From Bog-473 sp035534235 (GTDB lineage Bacteria; Actinomycetota; Acidimicrobiia; Acidimicrobiales; RAAP-2), in contig DATLSH010000067.1 in NCBI GenBank assembly GCA_035534235.1, positions 1-48,722 of the forward strand: 48,722 nt of DNA, given 5' to 3'. The notes beneath the pieces were generated by a model. That model was given only the letters and a program-made list of their open reading frames with translations. It did no database searches and was not told the origin of the DNA. The position numbers and the translations under genes are program-made. This document shows positions 31,294-39,493 of this stretch, piece by piece (positions within the stretch are counted from its first letter, which is position 1; each line of letters opens with the position of its first letter).

Positions 31294-32751
31294 ATGCGTG
31301 TGCGATCGGGTGGGGGGGCGCGCCCGGGGCGCCACCGCGCCCGGTCCGCCCAGTCCGTCCGGTCCACCCGCTCCGCCGGCTCCGCCCTGTTCCCGACCCT
31401 GGCGCTCGTCGCCTCACTGATACTGCCGGCGGGCGTGATGTCGGCGGCCGCGGGTCCCGCCGGGGCGACGCCGCTGTCGGCGCACGCCTACCCGACGGCG
31501 GGGATGATCGGTTTCGGCAGCGTGGATCTCGCCTCGCCCGACACGTCGGGGACGCTGAACTCCCCATTCTTCACCGGCGTGGCCAGCCCCGATGGTCAGG
31601 GCTACACGTTGGCCAGCTCCGACGGCGGGATCTTCACGTTCGGAGACGCCCAGTTCGAGGGGTCCGTCGGCAGCCTGGCGTTGAACGGGCCGATCGTGGG
31701 CATGGCGGCTACGCCCGACGGAAAGGGTTACTGGCTCGGGGCCCTGGACGGCGGGATCTTCGCCTTCGGTGACGCCCCGTTCGCCGGCAGCATGGGAGCG
31801 ACACACCTGAACCAGCCGATCGTCGGCATGGCGGCCACGCCCGACGGCAAGGGCTACTGGCTGGTGGCGGCCGACGGCGGCATCTTCTCCTTCGGCGACG
31901 CTGGGTTCTACGGGAGCACGGGAGCCGAGGTCCTCAACCAACCGATCGTCGGCATGGCGGCCACGCCCGACGGCAAGGGCTACTGGCTGGTGGCGGCCGA
32001 CGGCGGCATCTTCACCTTCGGCGACGCCACGTTCCAGGGCTCCCTGGCCGATGAGAACCTGCCCGACCCGGTCGTGGGGATGTTCGCCTCGCCCGATGGC
32101 GGGGGGTACACCATGGCGACGGCCAACGGAGTGGTGTTCTCCCTGGGCGACGCCCACGCCTACGGCGGCCTGACGCTGGACCCGACCGCCACGCCGGTGT
32201 CCGCCATCATCGGCGACGGCCGGGGCGACGGCTACTGGTTGCTCGACCCCGAAGCGTGGAACTACTCGTTCACCAACAACTCGCCGCAGGGGACGTTCCC
32301 GGGCTCGGCTGCCATTGTGGCGGCCGTGGCCTCCCAGATCGCGCCCGATACCGTCCCGGGCGCCTTCTGCAATCCCTACGGCCCGTGCGAGCAGTGGTGC
32401 GCCCTGTTCGCCACCTGGGCCTGGCAGCAGGCCGGGGTGCCCATCCCGTCCTACGGATTCACCGGGGACCTCTACGGGTGGGCGGCGAGCTACGGGACCC
32501 TGCTGGCTCCCACGACGATGCCTGACCCGGGCGACGCCGTCCTGTACGGCACCGGTCCCCAGAGCTCAGCCAGCTCGGTCCACGTCGGGATCGTCACCCA
32601 GGTGTGGCCCGACGGCGCCCTCACCGAGGTGAGCGGGGACTCGGGGCCCGGACGCGACGGCGCCCTCTCGGTGACCATCAACGGCCCCTATCTCCCGGCC
32701 GACTCGCCGTCCTACAACGGCACGCCGATTTACGCCTTCGCGCGGCCCTGA
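31294..32751 (+). CDS. Secreted repeat protein with C-terminal CHAP amidase domain
   Basis: 485 aa from ATG at 31294. Arg-rich n-region, hydrophobic core LFPTLALVASLILPAG, then signal cleavage near AAAGPAGA. About six 42-residue repeats of the form NQPIVGMAATPDGKGYWLV followed by AADGGIFxFGDAxFxGS cover residues 85-335, a beta-propeller-like array common in Acidimicrobiia exoproteins. The C-terminal CHAP domain has its Cys in CEQWCALFATWAW and His in SSVHVGIVTQV, typical of peptidoglycan amidases/endopeptidases. Repeats probably bind the wall, CHAP cuts peptide cross-links. Divergent from acnA. Confidence 0.82.
   Translation: MRVRSGGGARPGRHRARSAQSVRSTRSAGSALFPTLALVASLILPAGVMSAAAGPAGATPLSAHAYPTAGMIGFGSVDLASPDTSGTLNSPFFTGVASPDGQGYTLASSDGGIFTFGDAQFEGSVGSLALNGPIVGMAATPDGKGYWLGALDGGIFAFGDAPFAGSMGATHLNQPIVGMAATPDGKGYWLVAADGGIFSFGDAGFYGSTGAEVLNQPIVGMAATPDGKGYWLVAADGGIFTFGDATFQGSLADENLPDPVVGMFASPDGGGYTMATANGVVFSLGDAHAYGGLTLDPTATPVSAIIGDGRGDGYWLLDPEAWNYSFTNNSPQGTFPGSAAIVAAVASQIAPDTVPGAFCNPYGPCEQWCALFATWAWQQAGVPIPSYGFTGDLYGWAASYGTLLAPTTMPDPGDAVLYGTGPQSSASSVHVGIVTQVWPDGALTEVSGDSGPGRDGALSVTINGPYLPADSPSYNGTPIYAFARP
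31810..32014 (+). repeat. Near-identical 126-bp repeat units
   Basis: The segment starting AACCAGCCGATCGTCGGCAT at 31810 and its copy 126 bp later at 31936 (42 codons) differ at only one base across the first 79 bases, longer identity than the protein repeat needs. It points to recent duplication or gene conversion within the repeat array. Confidence 0.7.
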
Positions 32752-32794
32752 GCGGAGCGCTTCCCCTAGGCTGCCCCCGGAGGCCTTCTGATCG

Positions 32795-32884
32795 ATGCCC
32801 GTCTACGAATTTCGCTGCGTGATCTGCCGTGCCGTCTTGGACGCGCGGCGGCCCCTGGCCGGTGCCGGTTGCGCCTGTTGTTGA
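32795..32884 (+). CDS. Mini zinc-ribbon protein (FmdB-like N-terminus)
   Basis: 29 residues, starting MPVYEFRCVIC and ending GCACC with TGA. MPVYEFRC-x2-C is the standard start of FmdB-family zinc ribbons, which usually run on to 60-100 residues. Here the Cys pair 8/11 and the pair 26/29 still form a complete C-x2-C-x14-C-x2-C knuckle before the stop. GGAGG is 11 bp upstream. It may be a functional microprotein or the truncated head of a longer FmdB gene. It ends 13 bp before the next gene. Confidence 0.45.
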   Translation: MPVYEFRCVICRAVLDARRPLAGAGCACC

Positions 32885-32897
32885 GGACGGACCGGAC

Positions 32898-34001
32898 GTG
32901 ACCCTTTCGTCGTGGGATGACTACCCGGTCCACCAGTCACCGGAGTTCATCGCCCATCCGGGCACCAGCGACCGGAACTTCTACGACCGCTATTACTTCA
33001 ACATGCACCCGAGCTCGGGTGAGTGGTTCGCCATCTTCGGCTTCGGCCAGTACCCCAACCTGGGGGTGGTCGACGCCTTCATCGACGTGCGCCGCGGTGG
33101 CGCCCAGCACATCGTGCGCGCCTCGGCGCCTCTGGCGGACCGGAGCGACCTCTCGGTGGGCCCGTTCCGCATTGAGGTGCTGGAGCCGCTGCACCGCCTG
33201 CGGGTGATTGTGGAGCCCACCGAGCACAGCGTGGCGATGGATGTGACCTGGGAGGGGCACATCGCCGCCATGGCCGAGCCGCGCCAGTACCTGCGCAGCA
33301 AGGGGAAGGTCATCTTCGACACCCAGCGCCTGGCCCAGACCGGGTTCTGGTCCGGCACCCTGTCGGTGGCGGGTACCGATCTGGCGGTGACGCCGGACCT
33401 TTGCCGCGGCACACGCGACCGTTCGTGGGGCGTGCGCCCGGTGGGAGAGCCCGAGAGTGACGGCATCCGCCAGGGCGAACTGGTGCTGGCCGGCATGTGG
33501 AACTACTTCCCGATGCAGTTCGACGACCACGCCATCATGTACATCTGCCACGAGCGCGACGACGGGGAACGCCCCCTGGTCCAGTCCGAGCGGGTGTGGG
33601 CCGAAGGGACCCGCGGCATTGAGGACCTCGGCCGATCCGAGCACGAGCACCACCTGGTACCCGGGACCCGGGTCATCGACCGTTCCGTGGTCCGGTTCCC
33701 CGAGACCGGCCTGGAGATCGCCTGCACCCCCCTGCTGGCCAACTACGTCTCGGTGGGCACCGGCTACGGGATCGACACCGACTGGCGCCACGGGATGTAC
33801 CACGGCCCCGAACCGGTCACCCAGGGGCTGGTGCTCGACGTCGAGGAGACCAAAGGGCTGGCCCAGTACGGGATCGTCGACCACGTGGCCCGGTTCACCT
33901 ACGGCGACCAGGTGGGCTACGGGCTCCTGGAGCACGGCTTCTTCGGACCGTACAACCGCTACGGCCTGACCGACGGCGGGGTCGGGGCGCCCCCCGACTG
34001 A
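32898..34001 (+). CDS. Uncharacterised lipocalin-like protein (DUF7064/DUF7065-type)
   Basis: 367 aa from GTG at 32898, with GAGGA 10 bp upstream. No signal peptide. Motifs include STDRNFYDRYYFNMH-like start (GTSDRNFYDRYYFNMH), FGFGQYPNLGVVDAF, RQYLRSKGKVIFDT and TRDRSWGVRPVGEPE. I associate this pattern with a two-domain, lipocalin-like family (DUF7064/7065, CrtC/AttH relatives) widespread in actinobacteria and often near lipid or xenobiotic genes; the association is from memory and not checked. Ligand unknown. Possibly co-transcribed with the mini zinc ribbon. Confidence 0.7.
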   Translation: MTLSSWDDYPVHQSPEFIAHPGTSDRNFYDRYYFNMHPSSGEWFAIFGFGQYPNLGVVDAFIDVRRGGAQHIVRASAPLADRSDLSVGPFRIEVLEPLHRLRVIVEPTEHSVAMDVTWEGHIAAMAEPRQYLRSKGKVIFDTQRLAQTGFWSGTLSVAGTDLAVTPDLCRGTRDRSWGVRPVGEPESDGIRQGELVLAGMWNYFPMQFDDHAIMYICHERDDGERPLVQSERVWAEGTRGIEDLGRSEHEHHLVPGTRVIDRSVVRFPETGLEIACTPLLANYVSVGTGYGIDTDWRHGMYHGPEPVTQGLVLDVEETKGLAQYGIVDHVARFTYGDQVGYGLLEHGFFGPYNRYGLTDGGVGAPPD

Positions 34002-34022
34002 ACGGGCGCCCCGCCGTCGCGG

Positions 34023-34038
34023 CCCGCCACGTGGCGGG
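34023..34038. promoter_or_regulatory. 16-bp perfect palindrome upstream of argS
   Basis: CCCGCCACGTGGCGGG is fully self-complementary and lies 31 bp before the argS ATG and 21 bp after the preceding stop. It could be an operator or a compact terminator element. No T run follows it. Confidence 0.35.
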
Positions 34039-34068
34039 TGGTCGGCGCACGGAATGCGAGAATGGGGG

Positions 34069-35790
34069 ATGCCCGACGCAAAAAGCGTCCTCCTGCAGCG
34101 TCTGCAGGCCGCCTTCGACACCGTTCTCCCCGGCGCCGATCCGGTGCTGCGCGCCTCGGACCGGGCCGACTTCCAAGCCAACGGCGCCCTGGCCCTGGCC
34201 AAGCAGGTGGGGCGGTCCCCGCGCCAGGTGGCCGACGAGGTGGTGGCGCGGGCATCGCTGGACGACATCTGCGCCGGGGTCGAGGTCAGCGGGCCCGGGT
34301 TCATCAACCTGACGCTGGCCGACGACTTCGTGGCCGGACAGGTGGCGGCAATGGGCGCCGACGGGCGCCTGGGGGTGGCACAGGCCGCGCCGCCCCAGAC
34401 CGTGGTGATCGACTACTCCTCTCCCAACGTGGCCAAGGAGATGCACGTCGGCCACCTGCGGAGCACGGTGATCGGCGACGCGCTGGCCCGCGTCCTGGGG
34501 TTCGTCGGACATCATGTCCTGCGTGAGAACCACATCGGCGACTGGGGGACACCCTTCGGCATGCTCATTGAGCACCTGATTGACGTGGGCGGGTCGGCCG
34601 ACGCCCGCTCCTTCAGTGTCCGCGACCTCAATGAGTTCTACACCGCGGCCAGGCGCCTCTACGACGAGGATCCGTCCTTCGCCGATCGGAGCCGGCGGCG
34701 TGTCGTGCTCCTGCAGAACGGCGACGCCGAGACCGTCGGCCTGTGGGAGATCTTCGTGGCCGAGAGCCTGCACCACAACAAAGAGGTCTACGACATGTTG
34801 GGCGTGCTGCTCACCGATGACGACGTGGTGGGGGAGAGCTCCTACAACCCGCTGCTGCCGGTGGTGGTCGAGGAGCTGGACGCCCGGGGCCTCCTGGTCG
34901 AGAACGACGGGGCCCTCTGTGTCTTCCCCGAGGGTTTCGAGAACCGCCAGGGCGATCCGCTCCCCCTCATTGTGCGCAAGTCCGACCAGGGGTACGGATA
35001 CCCGGCCACCGACCTGGCCTGCATCCGGGACCGGACGGGTCGCCGGGACGCCACCCTGTTGGTCTATGTGGTCGGGGCCGAACAGGCCCTCCATTTCCGG
35101 CTGGTCTTCGCCGTGGCCGCGCTGGCCGGGTACCTGCCCGAGACCTCGGCGGCCGTCCATGTGGGCTTCGGCCTGGTCCTGGGCCTCGACGGCAAGAAGC
35201 TGGCCAGCCGCTCGGGGGGCTCGGAGCGGCTGATCGACCTGCTGACCGAAGGCGTCGAGCGGGCCCGGTCCCGGGTGGCCGAACGTCCGAGCGACCTGAC
35301 CCCCGAGCAGCAGGGGGACCTGGCCCGGACCCTGGGCATCGGCGCCGTGAAGTACGCCGACCTCTCGAACGAGCGGCTACGCGACTACGTCTTCGACTGG
35401 GACCGCATGCTGGCCGCGGATGGCAACACGGGCCCCTATCTCCAGTACGCGCACGTCCGCATCCGCTCGATCTTCCGGCGGGCGGAAGTGCCGCCGCCCA
35501 AGCCCGGCGGGGTGCCCCGGCTGGACGAGCCGGCCGAACGAGCCCTGGCCATGCAGCTTCTCGGCTTCTCCGCCGCCATTGAGGAGACGGCACTGACCTA
35601 CAGCCCGTCCAAGTTGTGTACCTACCTCTTCGATCTGGCGTCCACCTTCAGCACGTTCTTCGAGGCTTGCCGGGTCCTGGTCGATGATGAGGTCGTGCGG
35701 AACTCCCGGCTCGGGCTGTGCGACCTGACGGCCCGGGTGCTGCAGCAGGGGCTGTCCCTACTCGGCATGGAGGCACCCGACCGGATGTGA
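34069..35790 (+). CDS. argS: Arginyl-tRNA synthetase
   Basis: Charges tRNA-Arg. 573 aa from ATG at 34069, with GGGGG directly upstream (ATG 34054 would add five residues). Class I marks: N-terminal Add1 domain, HIGH equivalent NVAKEMHVGHLRSTVIGD, and a KMSKS equivalent DGKKLASRSGG; ArgS often lacks the second lysine. C-terminal DALR domain with YLQYAHVRIRSIFRR. Length matches the family. A tRNA-Arg(CCG) gene is at the other end of the window. Confidence 0.93.
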   Translation: MPDAKSVLLQRLQAAFDTVLPGADPVLRASDRADFQANGALALAKQVGRSPRQVADEVVARASLDDICAGVEVSGPGFINLTLADDFVAGQVAAMGADGRLGVAQAAPPQTVVIDYSSPNVAKEMHVGHLRSTVIGDALARVLGFVGHHVLRENHIGDWGTPFGMLIEHLIDVGGSADARSFSVRDLNEFYTAARRLYDEDPSFADRSRRRVVLLQNGDAETVGLWEIFVAESLHHNKEVYDMLGVLLTDDDVVGESSYNPLLPVVVEELDARGLLVENDGALCVFPEGFENRQGDPLPLIVRKSDQGYGYPATDLACIRDRTGRRDATLLVYVVGAEQALHFRLVFAVAALAGYLPETSAAVHVGFGLVLGLDGKKLASRSGGSERLIDLLTEGVERARSRVAERPSDLTPEQQGDLARTLGIGAVKYADLSNERLRDYVFDWDRMLAADGNTGPYLQYAHVRIRSIFRRAEVPPPKPGGVPRLDEPAERALAMQLLGFSAAIEETALTYSPSKLCTYLFDLASTFSTFFEACRVLVDDEVVRNSRLGLCDLTARVLQQGLSLLGMEAPDRM

Positions 35791-35899
35791 CCGGACCGCC
35801 CGCCGGTTGGGACGCGGCGAGGCCAGGCCCTATCCTCTGCCCGGCACACCCCCGCGCACGGCCCAGCGGCCGGGCACCGATGAAGGAGTCGAAGAACTG

Positions 35900-36676
35900 A
35901 TGGATCTGAACGGCACGTCGGCAGTGGTCACCGGTGGGGCATCTGGGCTCGGGGCGGCGACCTCCCGCCTGCTGGCCGAGCGCGGCGTGAGGGTGGTGGT
36001 GGCCGATCTGCAGGAGGACAAGGGCACCGAATTGGCCAAGGAGATCGGGGGGATCTTCGCCCAGACCGACGTGACCAACACCGAGCACGTGATGGCCGCC
36101 GTCGACGCCGCCGTCGAGATGGCCCCCCTCAGGTCGCTGGTGAATTGCGCCGGCACCGGGTGGGCCACCCGCACCATCGGCAAGGACGGCGACTACGCCT
36201 CGGCGCACGACCTCGACCTGTACCGCCGCGTCATTGAGATCAACCTGATCGGCACCTTCAATTGCATCCGCCTGGCCGCCACCAAAATGAGCCTCAATCA
36301 GCCCGATGCGGACGGGGGGCGGGGTGCCATCGTCAATACGGCCTCGGTGGCGGCCGAGGACGGACAGATAGGGCAGGCGGCCTACTCGTCGTCCAAGGGT
36401 GGCGTGGTGGGCATGACCCTGCCGGTGGCCCGCGACCTAGCCGTGGTGGGGATCCGGGTCAACACCATCCTGCCGGGGCTCATCGACACGCCCATTTACG
36501 GCGCAGGCGAGGCGTCCGAAGCCTTCAAGTCGAAGCTGGCCCGCGACGTGCTGTTCCCCCGGCGGCTGGGCTACGCCACCGAGTTCGCCACCATGGCCGT
36601 CGAACTTCTGGCCAACTCGTACATGAATGCCGAGTCGATCCGCTTGGACGCCGGCATACGCATGCAACCCAAGTAG
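35900..36676 (+). CDS. SDR oxidoreductase (3-hydroxyacyl-CoA dehydrogenase/HSD10-like)
   Basis: 258 aa from ATG at 35900, with GAAGGAG upstream. Cofactor motif VTGGASGLGAAT, acidic ADLQEDK (NAD preference), NCAG, catalytic Ser in NTASVAAEDG and YSSSKGG (Tyr-x3-Lys). The overall pattern resembles HSD17B10-like SDRs acting on 3-hydroxyacyl-CoA or steroids. Followed after 22 bp by an alpha/beta-hydrolase gene, so likely one transcript. A TATCCT box sits about 65 bp upstream. Confidence 0.85.
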   Translation: MDLNGTSAVVTGGASGLGAATSRLLAERGVRVVVADLQEDKGTELAKEIGGIFAQTDVTNTEHVMAAVDAAVEMAPLRSLVNCAGTGWATRTIGKDGDYASAHDLDLYRRVIEINLIGTFNCIRLAATKMSLNQPDADGGRGAIVNTASVAAEDGQIGQAAYSSSKGGVVGMTLPVARDLAVVGIRVNTILPGLIDTPIYGAGEASEAFKSKLARDVLFPRRLGYATEFATMAVELLANSYMNAESIRLDAGIRMQPK

Positions 36677-36698
36677 CTTCCGGGCGGGAGGTCATAAC

Positions 36699-37637
36699 GT
36701 GCTCGATCCGGAGTTGACGACGATCCTCGGTCTGCTGCCGATCCTCGACCTGAGCGATCCGGTGGCGGCCCGCACCGGCTTCGAGGAGATCCTGGCGTCC
36801 CTCCGTTCGGACATCCCCGGGATCGAGGCCTTGCACATTGAGGACCGCCGGGTCCCCGGCTGGGAGGGCGAGCCGGAAGTGGGCGTGCGCATCTACCGTC
36901 CGAAGGATTCGGCGGGTCCGGTGCCCGGGATCGTGCTCATCCATGGTGGGGGCTTCATGATCGGCAGCATCGAGACGGAGCACGTCGGGGCCGCCATGAC
37001 GGCGCTCGGCACCGGGGCGGTGGTGGTCTCGGTGGAGTACCGGCTGGCACCCGAGCATCCCTACCCGGCGGGACTCCATGACTGCTACGGCGCCCTGTCG
37101 TACGTGGCCCGGGAGGCGATCGCGCTGGGCATCGACCCCGATCGGGTGGCTCTGGTCGGCACCAGCGCCGGCGGCGGGCTGGCGGCGGGCACCGCCCTGC
37201 TGGCCCGCGACCTCGGGGGCCCCGCAATCTGCTTCCAGATGCTGCACATACCCGAGCTGGACGACCGCCTGGAGACGCCGTCCATGCAGGCCTTCGTCGA
37301 CTCCCCCATCTGGAACCGGCCCCTGGCCGTGCAGAGCTGGCGGGCCTACCTGGGGGCGGAGGCCGGGAGCGCCGAGGTCCCGGCCTACGCCGCGCCGGCG
37401 CGGGCGGCCGACCTCTCGGGGCTCCCCCCGGCCTACATCTCGACCGCGGAGAACGACCCGTTGCGTGACGAGGGGATCCTCTACGGCCTGCGGCTCCTGC
37501 AGGCGGGCGTCTCGGTGGAGCTGCACCAGTTCCCCGGCACCTACCACGGCTCGGCCCTGGTGACGACGGCGGCGATCTCCCGGCGGGCCCAGCGCGAGAG
37601 CACGGCCGTGTTGCGGCGGGCGCTCGGCACCGACTGA
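36699..37637 (+). CDS. Alpha/beta hydrolase, hormone-sensitive-lipase (HSL) type
   Basis: 312 aa from GTG at 36699, with GGGAGG upstream. Oxyanion-hole motif IHGGGFMIG, nucleophile elbow VGTSAGGGLAAG (Ser), catalytic Asp in AENDPLRDEG and His in TYHGSAL, all as in bacterial HSL (family IV) esterases. Cytosolic; hydrolyses short- or medium-chain esters. The SDR just upstream may supply or use the alcohol product; that link is inferred from spacing only. Confidence 0.88.
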   Translation: MLDPELTTILGLLPILDLSDPVAARTGFEEILASLRSDIPGIEALHIEDRRVPGWEGEPEVGVRIYRPKDSAGPVPGIVLIHGGGFMIGSIETEHVGAAMTALGTGAVVVSVEYRLAPEHPYPAGLHDCYGALSYVAREAIALGIDPDRVALVGTSAGGGLAAGTALLARDLGGPAICFQMLHIPELDDRLETPSMQAFVDSPIWNRPLAVQSWRAYLGAEAGSAEVPAYAAPARAADLSGLPPAYISTAENDPLRDEGILYGLRLLQAGVSVELHQFPGTYHGSALVTTAAISRRAQRESTAVLRRALGTD

Positions 37638-37693
37638 GCGCGGCGGGCTGACTTACTGGCCGGACGGACGGGCGCCCGGGGGCGGCGCGCCGA

Positions 37694-38674
37694 TCAGGCG
37701 GCTGCGGGCTCCCTCTCTGCTGGCTCCTCAATGCTGGAGAGCGCCCTCCACAGGGCCCGGTAGTTCGGGTAGGTGAGGGCATCGGTCACGTATCCGGCCT
37801 GCGCGAGCTCGGCGTGGAAGGCCGGCAGGTTGCGCCAGGGCACGCCCATGTCGACATGGTGGGCCAGGTGCCAGCCCGTGTTGTAGGGGACCAACCAGAA
37901 GCGGGCCAGCAGCGACTGGCGCACATTGTGCGTCGTGGCCCGGCGGTCCTTGCTCCGCTCCATGCCTCCGTGTTCGGCAATGGAACGCAAGCGGTTGATG
38001 ACCCGCCACTGGGTCATCCACGGCAGCCACCACAGCACCGGGTAGATCCACCAGCGGCCGGTGGCCACCCAGGAGACGGCCCACAGCGCGGCCTGGACGG
38101 CGAAGATGGAGAGCCCGATCGGGCGGAACGGCGCGCGCATCGTGTTGGTGACGAGCGGCTTGAAGTTCTTCCAGCCCGAGATCCCGACGGCGTCACGGAA
38201 GAGCCGGCGGCGCAGCGCGGCGCGGGTGCAGGGGTAGGGACCGTAGAAAGCCAGGTCCGGCTCGTTCGGACCGAACTCGTCCTTGTGGTGGGCGAAGTGG
38301 ACACGGCGGTAGAGCTGCACCGGGGTGAACACCGGGTAGGCGATCACCCACATGCCGACGAAGTCGTTCCACTTCTTGTTGGTGAACAGCAATTTGTGGG
38401 CCGCCTCGTGCATGAGGATGGCGAAGCGGGCGTACATCGGCCCTATGAGGACGAAGGCGATCAGGTAGCCCCACCAGCCGTCCAGCCAGACGGCCCCGCC
38501 GACGATGAGCACGACCCAGAACCAGACCATGGTCACCGAAATGGCATTGCCGACGTTGCTGATGCGGCGCAACGCCGGGCGGAGGGCGGGGACGGCCACG
38601 CCGTTGGTCAGCAACCGGTCGCTCGGGAGCACATCGGGCCGGGCCGCCAGGTCGGGCACCATGGTGTCGGCCAT
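37694..38674 (-). CDS. Membrane fatty acid desaturase
   Basis: 326 aa. Four or so hydrophobic helices and three His clusters: MHEAAHKLLF, VHFAHHKDEFGP and WHLAHHVDMGVPW, the di-iron ligands of membrane fatty acid desaturases. Introduces a double bond into an acyl chain. Divergent from a PaaX-family regulator, separated by 26 bp of AT-rich sequence that must hold both promoters, so that regulator probably controls it. Convergent with the HSL gene. Confidence 0.88.
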   Translation of the reverse strand: MADTMVPDLAARPDVLPSDRLLTNGVAVPALRPALRRISNVGNAISVTMVWFWVVLIVGGAVWLDGWWGYLIAFVLIGPMYARFAILMHEAAHKLLFTNKKWNDFVGMWVIAYPVFTPVQLYRRVHFAHHKDEFGPNEPDLAFYGPYPCTRAALRRRLFRDAVGISGWKNFKPLVTNTMRAPFRPIGLSIFAVQAALWAVSWVATGRWWIYPVLWWLPWMTQWRVINRLRSIAEHGGMERSKDRRATTHNVRQSLLARFWLVPYNTGWHLAHHVDMGVPWRNLPAFHAELAQAGYVTDALTYPNYRALWRALSSIEEPAEREPAAA

Positions 38675-38700
38675 GCCGAAATATTACGTTATTTTGTCAA
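38675..38700. promoter_or_regulatory. Short AT-rich divergent promoter region
   Basis: 26 bp between two start codons, rich in A and T (AAATATTACGTTATTTTGTC). On the reverse strand TAATAT at 38683-38688 is placed like a leaderless -10 for the desaturase. AAATA and TATTT form a small inverted repeat around TTACGT. Exact start sites are not determinable. Confidence 0.45.
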
Positions 38701-39450
38701 GTGATGCAACCGAGTAATAAGCCGCTGACCGCCCGGTCGGTCCTGGCCAGCGCCCTGCTCGGCATGGACCCGCCCGAACTGCCGGTGGCCCAGCTGATCC
38801 GCCTGGCGGGTCTCTTCGGCATCAGCGCCAACGGCACCCGGGTCGCCCTCAGCCGCATGCAGGCGGCCGGGGAGGCGACCAGCGACGGGTCGGGGCGCTA
38901 CCGCCTGGTCGGGCATCTGGTCGAACGCCAGTCCCGCCAGTCGGCCAGCCGGTCGGGCACCACGGCTCCCTACGCAGGGCGATGGCACCTGGCGGTGGTG
39001 ACGGCGTCCGGGAGCGCGCCCGAGGTCCGCGCCGCCCGGCGGAGCGCCCTGGCCCACGCCCGGCTGGCCGAGCTCCGTGAGGGGGTGTGGATGCGACCCG
39101 ACAACGTGGAGGTCCAGCTACCCGATGCACAGCGAGGCGACGTGGAAATGATGACGGCGCGGCCGGCCGATGCCCACCGGCTGGTCGCCGCCCTCTGGGA
39201 CCTCGGGGCGTGGTCGGCGCGGTCCGCGTTGCTATTGGAGCGCATGGAGCAATTGGAAGCGGTCGGACCCGAGGCGCTGGCCCCGGGATTTGAGCTCTCC
39301 GCCGCGGTCCTGCGCCACCTGCAGGCCGACCCGTTGCTCCCCGACGTGCTTCTCCCCGAGGGCTGGCCCGGGAGTCGGCTCCGGTCCAATTACGAGGGGT
39401 GGGACGCCCGGTACCGGCGGACGCTGCGCGAGTGGAGCCGGGCCGGGTGA
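38701..39450 (+). CDS. PaaX-family transcriptional regulator
   Basis: 249 aa from GTG at 38701 or ATG 3 bp later. N-terminal winged helix (LIRLAGLFGISANGTRVALSRM) and the PaaX-type middle and C-terminal domains with GRWHLAVV and a final LLPEGWPGSRLRSNYE-like segment (GWPGSRLRSNYEGW). PaaX represses phenylacetate genes in response to phenylacetyl-CoA; other members sense different acyl-CoAs. Divergence from the desaturase suggests acyl-CoA control of membrane lipid unsaturation. Confidence 0.82.
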   Translation: MMQPSNKPLTARSVLASALLGMDPPELPVAQLIRLAGLFGISANGTRVALSRMQAAGEATSDGSGRYRLVGHLVERQSRQSASRSGTTAPYAGRWHLAVVTASGSAPEVRAARRSALAHARLAELREGVWMRPDNVEVQLPDAQRGDVEMMTARPADAHRLVAALWDLGAWSARSALLLERMEQLEAVGPEALAPGFELSAAVLRHLQADPLLPDVLLPEGWPGSRLRSNYEGWDARYRRTLREWSRAG

Positions 39451-39493
39451 CACTGGCTGGCGTGAGGACCGGCGGCCGGGGCCGGAGAGCCCC

